Both the position numbers and the translations under genes were made by a program. Of a DNA stretch of 42,778 bases, positions 8,295-15,246 are shown piece by piece. This DNA comes from Rheinheimera salexigens. Its GTDB lineage: Bacteria > Pseudomonadota > Gammaproteobacteria > Enterobacterales > Alteromonadaceae. Location of the stretch: the NCBI RefSeq assembly GCF_001752395.1, contig NZ_MKEK01000001.1, positions 45,277 to 88,054 of the forward strand, read 5' to 3'. The notes beneath the pieces are model-generated. The model saw nothing but the letters and a program-made list of their open reading frames with translations, did not search any database and was not told where the DNA came from. Each line of letters opens with the position of its first letter. Positions within the stretch are counted from its first letter, which is position 1.

Positions 8295-8415
8295 CTTGGC
8301 TCCGCCATTAACAAATAGTTGCGGCTATTTTACCACTGCAAAGCCAAAGCAGCCATGCCTTCGGTCTAATTGCTTAGTCGATACAACTTAAGTTCATTTT
8401 TTTACAGCGAAAAGC

Positions 8416-8444
8416 TTGTCAGTAAAAATTCAATCTGTTATAAC
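8416..8444 (+). promoter_or_regulatory. Strong promoter for a candidate small RNA
   Basis: TTGTCA (8416-8421), a 17-base spacer and TATAAC (8439-8444) match 5 of 6 bases at each element. The predicted start is about 8451. No start codon with a credible coding frame follows before the terminator. Confidence 0.6.
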
Positions 8445-8450
8445 ATTGAC

Positions 8451-8537
8451 GCGCTAGTAAAGAAAACAACAAGTAAGAAGCTCGTTTTAACGAGTCACAG
8501 CAACAAATTTCGTTAAGCCACTTTATGTGGCTTTTTT
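8451..8537 (+). ncRNA. Candidate trans-acting small RNA, about 87 nt
   Basis: It lies between a strong promoter (8416-8444) and an intrinsic terminator. The predicted transcript starts with an unpaired A-rich stretch (8456-8480), then a small hairpin CTCG-ttttaa-CGAG (8481-8494), then a single-stranded A/C-rich segment, then a terminator stem with six Ts (8532-8537). This is the layout of Hfq-dependent small RNAs. It is transcribed opposite to both hemE and nudC and ends at the nudC stop codon, so it would be independent of them. I do not recognise it as Spot 42, RyhB, GcvB, Csr-type or another named RNA. Existence is inference from the promoter-terminator pair. Confidence 0.5.
8515..8537 (+). 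terminator. Intrinsic terminator of the candidate small RNA
   Basis: AAGCCAC (8515-8521) pairs with GTGGCTT (8527-8533) around tttat, and the T run reaches 8537. The T tract is on the plus strand, so this hairpin does not serve nudC, which ends at 8536 on the minus strand. Confidence 0.75.
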
Positions 8538-9342
8538 ATTTGTTAATTTTACTGGTCATCATTTGCTGCACTTGTCTAATCATCAATCCCGACAAGGTCT
8601 CAACTGCCGGCACTTCTGGCAACTTATCGACATCGTACCAATATGCTTCTTCAATTTCTTCCGGCTGACAAATAATCTCACCGCTTACATAATCAGCGAT
8701 AAAACCTGCCATTAATGAATGCGGAAAAGGCCAAGGCTGGCTACCGACATAACGTAAGTTAGTTATCTCAACCCCCACTTCTTCTTTTACTTCACGTTTA
8801 GCAGCATTTTCTAAGGTTTCTGCGGACTCGACAAAACCGGCTAAAATGGAGAAAGAGCCTGGTTTATGTCTACTCGACCGCGCCAATAAAATTTGGCCTT
8901 CTCGCTGCACAGCAATCAATACGCAAGGCGCAATACGCGGATAACAACGATGACCACATTTATGGCACAACGTTGCTAACTCCCAATTAACCAGGTGCAT
9001 AGCACTACCACATTGCCCACAAAAGCGATGAGTTTGCATAAATAATGCGACTTGAGTCGCTCTTGCAGCTAATGAATATGCTTCTTCGCCAAGCGATAGC
9101 ATCTCTCTAGGGGTAACAAAATTCATGTCATCGGTGATTTGATCATGATCAATCACTAAATAACATTCCTGCCCTGCTAAGGTGCCTAATAAACACACTT
9201 GTTCTGCTTTAGCCGTTAACGCTAACTGACTAAAACTACCATGGGGTATCTCACCATTTACTGTAAGTTTAATTTTGCTTTTATTAACAACTAACCAATA
9301 AGCTGTCTTTGTTGGCGCTAATTCTATACTGTGTTTAATCAT
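8536..9342 (-). CDS. nudC: NADH pyrophosphatase / NAD-cap hydrolase NudC
   Basis: A 268-residue Nudix hydrolase that cleaves NADH and removes NAD caps from RNA 5' ends. It has an N-terminal domain, a zinc ribbon with Cys108, Cys111, Cys126 and Cys129, and a Nudix domain with the box starting at GFVESAETLENAAKRE (169-184) and ending in VKEEVG (185-190). The NudC-specific SQPWPFPHS motif at 201-209, which distinguishes NADH hydrolases from other Nudix proteins, is intact. AGAGG is 7 bases before ATG. It is divergent from rsd, as in the E. coli region where the same genes cluster. Confidence 0.96.
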   Translation of the reverse strand: MIKHSIELAPTKTAYWLVVNKSKIKLTVNGEIPHGSFSQLALTAKAEQVCLLGTLAGQECYLVIDHDQITDDMNFVTPREMLSLGEEAYSLAARATQVALFMQTHRFCGQCGSAMHLVNWELATLCHKCGHRCYPRIAPCVLIAVQREGQILLARSSRHKPGSFSILAGFVESAETLENAAKREVKEEVGVEITNLRYVGSQPWPFPHSLMAGFIADYVSGEIICQPEEIEEAYWYDVDKLPEVPAVETLSGLMIRQVQQMMTSKINK

Positions 9343-9485
9343 AGCTTAACCTCTAGGGTACTCTGTATTGATAACATCATAATGCGGTTAACAGAGCAGA
9401 CCAATAAAATATATGTTGATTTTTAGTGAGAAATTACGTTAATTAGATTCTACTACAGCCCATCGCTGTGATTAAGGAGAAGGCA

Positions 9486-9971
9486 ATGTACACCCGCGTG
9501 CAGAAAGCGCAACAAAAATGGGGCGGTTCACTGTCGGCTATTGATAGCTGGTTAGACGAGCGTCAACAAGTTATTGTTAGCTATTGTAAATTAGCGTCTC
9601 TTCCGCCATTTGAAAGTGACCGTAGCACCCTACCCACACAACAACGGGTACAAGAATTTTGTCAGCTTCTACTAGATTACATATCTGCTGGTCACTTTGA
9701 AGTCTATGAGCGTATTGTGGCTGAGTCTGATACTAAAGATAATAAGTGTCGACAATTAGCCGAGAGACTTTATCCAAAAATCTCAAATTCGACCGATCTG
9801 GCACTACAATTTAATGATAAGTATGCAGATCATCTTAGTACTCGTCAAAGTGGCGCTTTTGATCTTGAGCTTTCCGAGCTTGGCCAAGCCTTAGAAGAGC
9901 GCTTTGCTTATGAAGACGAGCTAATTAATACCTTGCACCAAACCCAAACTGATGACCCCGTATCGGTATAA
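9486..9971 (+). CDS. rsd: Anti-sigma70 regulator Rsd (AlgQ family)
   Basis: A 161-residue protein of the Rsd/AlgQ family, which binds region 4 of sigma70 and frees core RNA polymerase for alternative sigma factors in stationary phase. Start ATG 9486 is preferred over an in-frame GTG at 9468 because AAGGAG is placed 6 bases before it, and the family begins near this point. Largely helical, with the family-like WLDERQQVIVSYCKL and ERIVAE segments. It is divergent from nudC and ends at a strong bidirectional terminator. The association with nudC and hemE is conserved in enterobacteria. Confidence 0.93.
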   Translation: MYTRVQKAQQKWGGSLSAIDSWLDERQQVIVSYCKLASLPPFESDRSTLPTQQRVQEFCQLLLDYISAGHFEVYERIVAESDTKDNKCRQLAERLYPKISNSTDLALQFNDKYADHLSTRQSGAFDLELSELGQALEERFAYEDELINTLHQTQTDDPVSV

Positions 9972-9997
9972 ACAATATAATCAGTATAAACAACAAT

Positions 9998-10024
9998 AAA
10001 AAAAGCGGCTAAGCCGCTTTTTTT
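9998..10024. terminator. Bidirectional intrinsic terminator between rsd and the FKBP gene
   Basis: A 12-bp stem, seven As plus GCGGC on the left and its complement plus seven Ts on the right (loop taa), is flanked by A and T tracts on both sides. It works for rsd (+) and for the convergent FKBP gene (-), whose stop is at 10039. Confidence 0.9.
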
Positions 10025-10038
10025 CACTTTGCTAGAAG

Positions 10039-10773
10039 TTACTCTACGTTTGGCTTAATGATATCTAATAGTTCTACTTCAAAAACTAATACGCTATTTG
10101 GTTTAATAACGCCTTTATCTTGCTCACCATAAGCTAAGTCTGAAGGAATAGTAAATTTGTACTTAGAGCCTACATTCATTAATTGTACGCCTTCGGTCCA
10201 ACCCACAATGACACGGTTTAACGGAAATTGTGCTGGCTCATCACGGTCGTAAGAACTATCAAACTTAGTACCATCCGTTAACGTGCCTGAATAATGTACT
10301 TTAACTACATCAGTCGCCGTTGGCTTCTCGCCGTCGCCTTGTTGTAATACTTCGTATTGTAAGCCTGACTCAGTAACTGTTACGCCTTCTTTAGCCGCAT
10401 TTTCAGCTAAATAAGTGCTACCTGCAGCAACATTTTCAGCCGCTTCAGCTTCTAACATGGCAATTTTTTTATCTTGATACTGCTGATCTAAGTCTTGCAT
10501 CACGGTTTGTAATTCTTCATCCGTTAAGGCTATGCTATCGGCAATGGCATCTTGTACACCGCGTAAGACTAATTGCTGATCTAATGTTACACCGATTTTA
10601 CCGTACTCGTCTTGGGCAACGCCTAAGTAACGACCCGCTGATACACCCAGGCTATATGCTTGCTTGGCTTCATCGGTATCTAACTGTACTGGTTTAACTT
10701 CAGTTTCTTTTTGGCAAGCCGCAAGGGTCATAACAGTAACGGCGACCAACGTCATTTTGGTAACTAAGCGCAT
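10039..10773 (-). CDS. fkpA: FKBP-type peptidyl-prolyl isomerase, FkpA/Mip-like lipoprotein
   Basis: A 244-residue protein. ATG at 10773 is chosen over an upstream in-frame TTG because GGAG lies 6 bases before it. Residues 1-20 are a lipoprotein signal ending in TLAAC (lipidated Cys20); Gln21-Lys22 follow, so no inner-membrane retention Asp. Residues about 33-135 are the helical dimerisation domain; about 140-240 are the FKBP domain with VKVHYSGTLTDGTKFDSSYD and VGWTEGVQLM. It would catalyse prolyl isomerisation and act as a chaperone in the periplasm. E. coli FkpA, which has the same neighbour slyX, is soluble; here it appears membrane-attached like Mip proteins. Confidence 0.9.
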   Translation of the reverse strand: MRLVTKMTLVAVTVMTLAACQKETEVKPVQLDTDEAKQAYSLGVSAGRYLGVAQDEYGKIGVTLDQQLVLRGVQDAIADSIALTDEELQTVMQDLDQQYQDKKIAMLEAEAAENVAAGSTYLAENAAKEGVTVTESGLQYEVLQQGDGEKPTATDVVKVHYSGTLTDGTKFDSSYDRDEPAQFPLNRVIVGWTEGVQLMNVGSKYKFTIPSDLAYGEQDKGVIKPNSVLVFEVELLDIIKPNVE

Positions 10774-10860
10774 TTGGTTCTCCAAGATTTAGGCAGCAAA
10801 GCTGCAAAAGTATGTTTTAATAGTGTCCAATGAACCGTTCTATACTAACTGTTTGTACTG

Positions 10861-11859
10861 ATGAGGTTAACACCCCGCATGAAATATCCGCTGTTTTTTC
10901 TACTAATTATGCTCAGTGGTTGCGAAAAGTTGCTGCCAACAGCCCCATTGCAACAATTTTTGCATGTTGCTAATGGTAGTTATGCCGCGGCCATCTCTGA
11001 TGATGCTCAATACGCGGTGGTCTCTTCCATAGAAGATGGCATTGCCTTTTGGGATCTCAATAACAATGCTTTACTATATCAATGGCAGCATCAAGCCGAT
11101 ACCGATAATTATGTATTTAGTATGGCCATCAGCCATGACAATAGTTATGCACTGACTGCAGATCAACATACTTTTGCTTTATGGCGCGTGGCCGATGGTA
11201 AAAATAGCGGTTTTTGGCAATTAGATGCCGCTACCGTTCGTGATGTCGCTGTATCAAATAATGGTGCGCATTTATTAATTGGTAAAAGTAATGGTGGCGT
11301 GCAGCATATTACGCTGGAGTCAGGCCGTCGCTTAGAGTTTCTTGGCCATACTGAGCGAATTAATAGCGTCGCCATGTCACCCAATGGACGCTATGCGTTA
11401 ACGGGCGGTAATGATTATAAAGCTAATTTATGGGATACCAAAAGCGCTCAGATTATTTATAGCTTTAGTCATCCCAGCCGAGTCACTAAAGTGGCTCTCG
11501 ATCCCGAAGGACGCTATGCTTTTACTGCCGACAGCCAAGACTTAGCTCAAATATGGGATATTAAAACCGGCGAGCGTATTAGTCAGTTACAATTCTCTGC
11601 TCGGCAACAAATTTTTAGTGCAGTACGCTTTAGTGCTGATGGTCGCTATCTGGCCACCGGCGCCCCTAGTCGAAAATTAGCCATATGGGATGTGCAAACC
11701 GGTAAAGAACTGCAACAATGGCGAGTATCAGTAAAAACCAATAGTCGTCCAGCCAGTGCAGTCGTTCATGCCGTGGCATTTCTAAGTAATAGCCAGCTAA
11801 TAAGCGAAAGTTCTAGTGGCATAGCCGAAGTATGGGAATTCACAAATGAATCAAACTAA
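10861..11859 (+). CDS. WD40-repeat lipoprotein
   Basis: Up to 332 residues. A short signal ends with LSGC (Cys21, or Cys15 if the in-frame ATG at 10879 is used; neither start has a clear ribosome site, GAGG is 12 bases before the second). The rest is a beta-propeller of WD40 repeats with recurring DGRYA, WDIKTGE and WDVQTGKELQQW segments. No catalytic residues are apparent; such proteins are usually binding scaffolds, here on the periplasmic face of a membrane. Its last 14 bases overlap the slyX start, implying translational coupling. Its position between fkpA and slyX is an addition relative to E. coli. Function unknown. Confidence 0.87.
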   Translation: MRLTPRMKYPLFFLLIMLSGCEKLLPTAPLQQFLHVANGSYAAAISDDAQYAVVSSIEDGIAFWDLNNNALLYQWQHQADTDNYVFSMAISHDNSYALTADQHTFALWRVADGKNSGFWQLDAATVRDVAVSNNGAHLLIGKSNGGVQHITLESGRRLEFLGHTERINSVAMSPNGRYALTGGNDYKANLWDTKSAQIIYSFSHPSRVTKVALDPEGRYAFTADSQDLAQIWDIKTGERISQLQFSARQQIFSAVRFSADGRYLATGAPSRKLAIWDVQTGKELQQWRVSVKTNSRPASAVVHAVAFLSNSQLISESSSGIAEVWEFTNESN

Positions 11860-12073
11860 TGAAAATTTACACCTGCATATTATCGAACTGGAAAGTAAGT
11901 TAGCTTTTCAGGAAGATACCGTGCAAAGCTTAAGCCAGGAGCTGCTTGAGCACCATAAGCGCATAGAGCGCTTACAGATCCAAATAAAAATGTTGGCAGA
12001 AAAGATGCAACAAATTCCTGATGATATGGGTATATTACGGCCAGAAGAAGAGCCGTTACCACCGCATTATTAA
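11846..12073 (+). CDS. slyX: SlyX family coiled-coil protein
   Basis: A 75-residue protein of the SlyX family, mostly one coiled coil (residues about 8-55, leucine-rich: IIELESKLAFQEDTVQSL). The C-terminus ends in PPHY, typical of the family. Function is not established. The start overlaps the WD40 gene by 14 bases in another frame. In E. coli slyX is divergent from fkpA; here the WD40 gene has been inserted between them. Confidence 0.94.
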   Translation: MNQTNENLHLHIIELESKLAFQEDTVQSLSQELLEHHKRIERLQIQIKMLAEKMQQIPDDMGILRPEEEPLPPHY

Positions 12074-12172
12074 TCTATTTTGCTGCTTAGCTCTTGTTTC
12101 GAATAATAGCGAGTTAGGACCATAGCCCAGTGATAACAATAGCTTGAATAAAGTAATCTGTTAGTTAAAACA

Positions 12173-12379
12173 TTATTCTGGTTTAAATACACCAATAACC
12201 TGCTCTGACTTTCGGCCCGCTTTGACAATTTGTTCCTGCGGTTGCACCATTTGATAACTGCAGGCAACACATTCAACTTTTTCAACATTATTTTCTAGAA
12301 ATAACATCATAGTGTCTTGGGCATGACATTTTGGGCAAGTGGCACCAGCAATAAAACGTTTCTTTTTACGTGTGGTCAT
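12173..12379 (-). CDS. yheV: YheV-family zinc-ribbon protein
   Basis: A 68-residue protein with a zinc ribbon formed by Cys15, Cys18, Cys37 and Cys40 after a basic N-terminus (RKKKRF). The family is named YheV; its function is unknown and it is sometimes listed as nucleic-acid binding. ATG 12379 is preferred to an in-frame GTG at 12391 because of GAG 8 bases upstream and the family start MTTRKKKRFIAG. It is convergent with slyX (about 100 bases with no clear terminator) and divergent from yheS, as in the E. coli slyX-yheV-yheS region, though the kefGB genes found there are absent. Confidence 0.85.
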   Translation of the reverse strand: MTTRKKKRFIAGATCPKCHAQDTMMLFLENNVEKVECVACSYQMVQPQEQIVKAGRKSEQVIGVFKPE

Positions 12380-12436
12380 AATAATTCTCACTTAATGACT
12401 ATGAATTTCTATGGCTATTATTTTACGTGCTAAGCC

Positions 12437-12465
12437 TTGGTTTGTTAGCATTATACGGGTAAATT
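12437..12465 (+). promoter_or_regulatory. Putative promoter of yheS
   Basis: TTGGTT (12437-12442), a 17-base spacer and TAAATT (12460-12465) lie 31 bases before the yheS ATG. Confidence 0.4.
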
Positions 12466-12496
12466 AGCACCCCAATTCAGTTGTTCAGGAAAAAAC

Positions 12497-14404
12497 ATGA
12501 TCCAGCTTCAACAGGTCGAACTACGCCGCGGCATTCAATGTTTATTTAAACATGCCGATCTTACCGTATTTCCCGGACAAAAGGTGGGGATTGTCGGTGC
12601 AAATGGCTGTGGTAAATCCAGCTTATTTGCCTTACTACAAGGTAAAATTGGCGCCGACGCCGGTAATGTTAGTATTCCTGTCAACTGGGATATCGCCACT
12701 GTCGCCCAAGAAACGCCAGCGGCTGAATGTAGCGCCATGGATTATGTATTACAAGGCGACGAACAATTATTTCCGTTACTATTAAAGGTACGCACTGAGT
12801 GTAGCGAAAGCGACTTGGCCGCAGTGCACTTACAAATAGAAGCCTTAGATGGCTATCGCGCCGAAGCAAAAGCCGGCGTATTACTAGATGGCTTAGGCTT
12901 TAGCGGTGAAATGCAGCAACACGCCGTTAAATCATTCTCGGGCGGGTGGCGCATGCGGCTTAACTTAGCGCGGGCTTTATTGCAGCGCGCCGACTTAATG
13001 TTACTAGATGAACCTACCAACCACTTAGATTTAGATGCCGTATTATGGTTAGAAAAATATCTAGCCAATTATCAAGGCACCCTACTACTGATTAGTCACG
13101 ACCGTGATTTTTTGGATGCCGTTACCGACAATATTGTCCATATAGAACGGCAAATACTTACCTTATACAAAGGTAACTATAGTCAGTTTGAACGCCAACG
13201 CGGCGAGCAACTTGCCCAACAACAAGCTAATTTTGATAAGCAGCAATTGCAGGTAGCCCATTTACAAAAATTTATTGACCGTTTTAAGGCCCAAGCCACA
13301 AAAGCGCGCCAAGCCCAAAGCCGGATTAAGGCACTAGAGCGCATGACGCTATATGCACCCGCACATGTTGACTCGCCTTTTAGTTTTAGCTTTCGTGAAC
13401 CAAAATCTTTACCTAATCCATTATTAAAAATGGATAATGTTCAAGCCGGTTATGCAGATAAAGTCATTTTAAGCCAAATAAAATTTCAATTATTACCAGG
13501 TAGTCGTATTGGCTTACTAGGACGTAATGGTGCCGGTAAATCTACCCTAATAAAATTATTATCTGGCAGTATGCAGCCGCAAAGTGGCGATGTTTGGTTC
13601 GCTAATGGGGTGAGCCTAGGTTATTTTGCTCAACATCAGTTAGAAACCCTGCGACCACAAGATTCACCCTTACAGCATTTAGTCCGCTTAGACCCATTAG
13701 TACCCGAGCAAAAGCTGCGCGACTATTTGGGCGGTTTTGGTTTTTATGGCGATAAAGCCTTAGAAGCCTGTGCACCGTTTTCGGGAGGTGAAAAAGCGCG
13801 ACTAGTATTAGCCTTAATTGTTTATCAACGTCCGAATTTATTATTACTCGATGAGCCGACTAACCACCTAGATTTAGATATGCGTGAAGCCATTGTCATG
13901 GCACTGCAAGAGTTTTCTGGTGCGACGGTAATTGTATCGCATGATCGGCATTTACTGAGCAGCTGCACCGATGAGTTTTATTTGGTGGCCAATGGCAAAG
14001 TTGCCCCTTTTGATGGCGACCTAGGTGATTACTATCAATGGCTGCAGCAAGATGCCAAACAAAGCCAAGCTAGTGTTGCTGTTAGTACTCCTGCGACAAG
14101 CAATCAAGTGCGCAAAGATCAAAAGCGTTTAGAGGCAGAACTGCGTAACCTACTCCGGCCAATAAAACAAAATATTGACAAGCTAGAGCTACGCCAACAA
14201 AAGTTAGAAACTGAGTTAGCTGACGTTGAACAGCAACTTGGCCAAAGTGATATTTATAACGCTGAGCGCAAAGCTGATTTAACACTGTTATTAGCGAAGC
14301 AAGCCACAACCAGTAGCCAGTTAGCCGAGGTAGAAACGGCTTGGTTTGATGGCCAAGAACAGTTTGAAAATCTCACTAACGAGTTTTGGCAAAAGCATGA
14401 CTAG
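12497..14404 (+). CDS. yheS: ABC-F family ATPase YheS
   Basis: A 635-residue soluble protein with two ABC ATPase domains and no membrane segments, hence ABC-F (ribosome-associated translation factor class) rather than a transporter. Domain 1: Walker A GANGCGKSS (34-42), signature SGGWRMRLNLARAL, Walker B LMLLDEPTNHLD. A charged inter-domain linker (roughly 235-285, Q/K/R-rich) corresponds to the P-site tRNA interaction motif. Domain 2: Walker A GRNGAGKST near 345, signature SGGEKARL, Walker B LLLLDEPTNHLD. A basic coiled-coil C-terminal tail follows. The next gene overlaps its end by 8 bases. Family members are involved in resolving ribosome states; the exact role of YheS is less well defined. 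Confidence 0.95.
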   Translation: MIQLQQVELRRGIQCLFKHADLTVFPGQKVGIVGANGCGKSSLFALLQGKIGADAGNVSIPVNWDIATVAQETPAAECSAMDYVLQGDEQLFPLLLKVRTECSESDLAAVHLQIEALDGYRAEAKAGVLLDGLGFSGEMQQHAVKSFSGGWRMRLNLARALLQRADLMLLDEPTNHLDLDAVLWLEKYLANYQGTLLLISHDRDFLDAVTDNIVHIERQILTLYKGNYSQFERQRGEQLAQQQANFDKQQLQVAHLQKFIDRFKAQATKARQAQSRIKALERMTLYAPAHVDSPFSFSFREPKSLPNPLLKMDNVQAGYADKVILSQIKFQLLPGSRIGLLGRNGAGKSTLIKLLSGSMQPQSGDVWFANGVSLGYFAQHQLETLRPQDSPLQHLVRLDPLVPEQKLRDYLGGFGFYGDKALEACAPFSGGEKARLVLALIVYQRPNLLLLDEPTNHLDLDMREAIVMALQEFSGATVIVSHDRHLLSSCTDEFYLVANGKVAPFDGDLGDYYQWLQQDAKQSQASVAVSTPATSNQVRKDQKRLEAELRNLLRPIKQNIDKLELRQQKLETELADVEQQLGQSDIYNAERKADLTLLLAKQATTSSQLAEVETAWFDGQEQFENLTNEFWQKHD

Positions 14405-14906
14405 CGTTAACGCTACTGATTTTTGGCAATTTAGCCTTAGTTATTATGCTAAGGTAAAACCGATTTGTTTAGCTTGGCAAGATGACTTTAATGCTAATGT
14501 TAATCTGTTACTGTTACTGGGTTATTTAGAGCAGCAGCGCTTAAGTATTACTGGCCAAACCCTTAAGGGGCTAAACCAAGCTTTATTTGTTTATAATGCC
14601 CGTATTACCCAGCGAGTGCGGGCGTTACGCCGACGCGTTAGTAGCCTAAACCCGTTAACTACCGAGCAACAGCAGCAATTTAGTGCTGAATTGAAACAAC
14701 AGTTGCTCGGTGTAGAATTAGTTGCCGAACAACAGGAACAACAATTGTTAGTGCAATTATTAACGGCTAACACACAGCATAATGCCGTTATTAACGCCCC
14801 CAGTGCCTTGCTAGAGCTCTACTTAGCCCTACTACAGCAACCAATATCTAATACGGTACAACAACAGCTTATACAGTTACGGCTCGCGTTAAGCCCTTTT
14901 AAATAA
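14397..14906 (+). CDS. TIGR02444 family protein
   Basis: A 169-residue protein. Start ATG 14397 is inside the end of yheS (8-base overlap), preferred over 14346 because the family begins with the FWQFSLSYYA segment soon after the start. Other recognisable parts are the LAWQDDFNANVNLLLLLGYL segment and an alpha-helical, glutamine-rich remainder. The family is a common neighbour of yheS in gammaproteobacteria; no function is known. Cytoplasmic, no signal peptide. Confidence 0.85.
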   Translation: MTSVNATDFWQFSLSYYAKVKPICLAWQDDFNANVNLLLLLGYLEQQRLSITGQTLKGLNQALFVYNARITQRVRALRRRVSSLNPLTTEQQQQFSAELKQQLLGVELVAEQQEQQLLVQLLTANTQHNAVINAPSALLELYLALLQQPISNTVQQQLIQLRLALSPFK

Positions 14907-14971
14907 AAGCCCTATTTAATCAACACTTCTTGCTGGAATTGCCTCTTTAAACCCAAGCAAACAATCAAAGT

Positions 14972-14985
14972 TTGATCTACATCAC
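14972..14985 (+). promoter_or_regulatory. FNR-type binding site upstream of the DUF3149 gene
   Basis: TTGATCTACATCAC matches the FNR/Anr consensus TTGAT-N4-ATCAA in 9 of 10 fixed positions. A site centred at -41.5 would put the start at about 15020, with TATGGT (15008-15013) in the -10 position, a standard class II activator layout, 25 bases before the ATG at 15046. Seen in sequence; oxygen control is inference. Confidence 0.5.
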
Positions 14986-15045
14986 TACTCTATGCTCAAC
15001 AATACGTTATGGTAGCCATATCAAAACAGTACAAGGGGATATGTT

Positions 15046-15183
15046 ATGGACTTATGGCACTTATATTTTAATGACCCAATTATTTTCGCCTCTTTTACCG
15101 GACTGGGCGTACTACTTGGCATCGGCGCTTTTTTTGCTGTCTATTTTACCTATAAAATTAGTACTGCGACTGAGCAAGATTAA
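15046..15183 (+). CDS. DUF3149 small membrane protein (45 aa)
   Basis: A 45-residue protein: MDLWHLYFNDP, then one membrane helix at about 12-37 (GLGVLLGIGAFFAVYFTY) and a short polar tail ending TATEQD. AAGGGG lies 7 bases before the ATG, a strong ribosome site. The MDLW start followed by a DP/NP turn and a single helix is characteristic of the DUF3149 family of unknown function. An FNR-like site upstream suggests induction at low oxygen. A hairpin follows at 15191. Single-helix proteins of this size are often subunits or modulators of larger membrane complexes, but the partner here is not known. Confidence 0.85.
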   Translation: MDLWHLYFNDPIIFASFTGLGVLLGIGAFFAVYFTYKISTATEQD

Positions 15184-15190
15184 TTTTCAT

Positions 15191-15228
15191 TTGCCTCAGC
15201 AAGTCACCCCAACCGACTGCTGGGGCAA
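15191..15228 (+). terminator. Hairpin between DUF3149 gene and GMC oxidoreductase gene
   Basis: TTGCCTCAGCA (15191-15201) pairs with TGCTGGGGCAA (15218-15228) with one G-T, extended inward after a one-base bulge. There is no T tract. It lies between two convergent genes. Confidence 0.4.
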
Positions 15229-15246
15229 TATTGTATTAGCCTAACG

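Noticed and set aside
9139..9152. TTGATCATGATCAA, a perfect FNR consensus
   Set aside because: It lies inside nudC and is fully explained by codons for Asp-His-Asp-Gln; about 190 bases downstream of the start with no promoter for another gene nearby.
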